Origin: Actinomycetes bacterium
Lineage (GTDB): Bacteria > Actinomycetota > Thermoleophilia > Solirubrobacterales > Solirubrobacteraceae
Length of the DNA stretch: 6,734 nt
Assembly (NCBI GenBank): GCA_023429855.1
Contig: JAEZDB010000174.1
Location: 1 to 6,734 of the forward strand
Direction: 5' to 3'
Of this stretch, positions 6,378 to 6,734 are shown in pieces. Position 1 is the first letter of the stretch. Each line of letters opens with the position of its first letter. The notes beneath the pieces are model-generated. The model searched no databases and was not told the origin of the DNA. It saw nothing but the letters and a program-made list of their open reading frames with translations. A program made the translations under genes and the position numbers.

Positions 6378-6405
6378 AGCGCTGCGCAGGCCGCCCAATC
6401 CCACT

Positions 6406-6734
6406 GCCGCCGGCGACGCCGATGCGGTTTTTCTGCACCCGCTCCGCCGGCGCCACCAAGGGCGCCTTCCCCGCCAGCGCCGCCGGCGACGTCAATGCGG
6501 TTTTTCTGCACCCGCTCCGCCGGCGCCACCAAGGGCGCCTGCCCCGCCAGCGCCGGCGGCGACGCCGATGCGGTTTTTCCGCACCCGCTCCGCCGGCGCC
6601 ACCAAGGGCACCTTCCCCGCCAGCGCCGCCGGCGGCGTCAATACGGTTTTTCTGCACCCGCTCCGCCGGCGCCACCAAGGGCGCTTTCCCCGCCAGCGCC
6701 GCCGGCGGCGTCAATGCGGTTTTTCTGCACCCGC
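6406..6734. repeat. 73-bp tandem repeat array (runs off the right edge)
   Basis: Direct repeats with an exact 73-bp period. A 15-nt partial unit (6406-6420) is followed by four full units (6421-6493, 6494-6566, 6567-6639, 6640-6712) and a 22-nt partial unit (6713-6734) cut by the window. Each begins (G/A)ATGCGG, then T5 (first T at 6428, 6501, 6574, 6647, 6720), then CTGCACCCGC. The middle is GGCGCC-ACCAAG-GGCGCC, followed by a CCCCGCCAGCGCC stretch. The end resembles CGCCGCCGGCGGCG, which is a perfect palindrome at 6624-6637 and 6697-6710. Only nine of 73 positions vary among the four full units (1, 4, 14, 44, 46, 48, 63, 69, 72), mostly transitions, with no indels. There are no unique spacers. 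Because 73 is not a multiple of three the reading frame rotates by one each unit, so coding is unlikely. The function is unknown; candidates are a minisatellite, a protein-binding array or a repeat family also found elsewhere in the genome. Confidence 0.96.

Larger units (their letters stand above)
5939..6405. other. Gene-free region upstream of the DsbA-like gene
   Basis: About 467 nt with no convincing gene on either strand. Open frames are Arg/Ala/Pro-rich, lack recognisable motifs or ribosome binding sites, and look like high-GC chance frames. The promoter of the minus-strand operon should be here, but I cannot pick a convincing -10/-35 pair. TA dinucleotides are nearly absent between 5939 and 6100, the only one being at 6080-6081. 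The region holds several inverted repeats (6023-6037, 6091-6110, 6306-6329, 6353-6377) and three copies of (A/C)GGGGCGC at 6086, 6095 and 6109. It is also the left flank of the tandem array. Confidence 0.6.

Noticed and set aside
6340..6410. tRNA-Gly(CCC)-like stem-loop (CCTCCCAAGG)
   Set aside because: The loop would be 6 or 8 nt rather than 7, no T-arm GTTCGA-like sequence follows, and no acceptor stem can be paired. Neither strand gives a cloverleaf.
6358..6714. Minus-strand open frame across the array as a repeat protein
   Set aside because: The period is 73 bp, so the frame shifts by one every unit and the translation is Arg/Ala/Gly-rich without a stable repeat. The absence of stops reflects the high GC content.
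6647..6724. Tandem intrinsic terminators in each repeat (palindrome then T5)
   Set aside because: The T run begins 9 nt after the palindrome rather than directly after it, and it is only five bases long. The palindrome itself would need four of its central bases as a loop.
6406..6734. CRISPR array
   Set aside because: The whole 73-bp unit is repeated almost unchanged. There are no unique spacers of constant length between short repeats, and no cas genes are in the window.

Overview
This is a high-GC (about 70% by eye) bacterial chromosomal window of mostly conserved housekeeping genes, ending in an unusual tandem-repeat array. The dapA-rnj arrangement, the short Gram-positive-type DapB, the high GC and a secreted esterase with no Shine-Dalgarno sequence all suggest an actinobacterium. 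I would guess a Thermoleophilia/Solirubrobacterales-like lineage, but that placement is inference and no rRNA is present to test it.

Left part, + strand (1-1758): the C-terminal ATP-binding domain of a sensor histidine kinase runs in from the left edge. After a 97-nt gap comes a complete secreted alpha/beta-hydrolase esterase. A plausible promoter sits so close to its ATG that the mRNA may be leaderless.

A 77-nt convergent gap (1759-1835) with GC-rich hairpins separates this from the central block.

Central block, - strand (5938 down to 1836): four closely packed genes that look like one operon. In transcription order they are a membrane-anchored DsbA-like thioredoxin-fold protein, dapB, dapA and rnj. 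The DsbA-like stop is 2 nt from the dapB start, and the dapA stop overlaps the rnj start as ATGA. The only real gap (79 nt, dapB to dapA) holds a strong two-tier stem-loop. DapA and DapB catalyse consecutive steps of the diaminopimelate/lysine pathway, which feeds peptidoglycan and protein synthesis. RNase J is a major RNA-processing and decay enzyme. The DsbA-like protein probably acts on thiols outside the membrane.

Right part (5939-6734): about 800 nt with no credible gene. It holds several inverted repeats, including a pair of mutually exclusive hairpins (6353-6377). From 6406 to the window edge there is an exact 73-bp-period tandem repeat array: a 15-nt partial unit, four full units and a 22-nt partial unit, running off the right edge. 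It has no unique spacers and its period is not a multiple of three, so it is neither CRISPR nor protein-coding repeats. It is the least explained part of the window.
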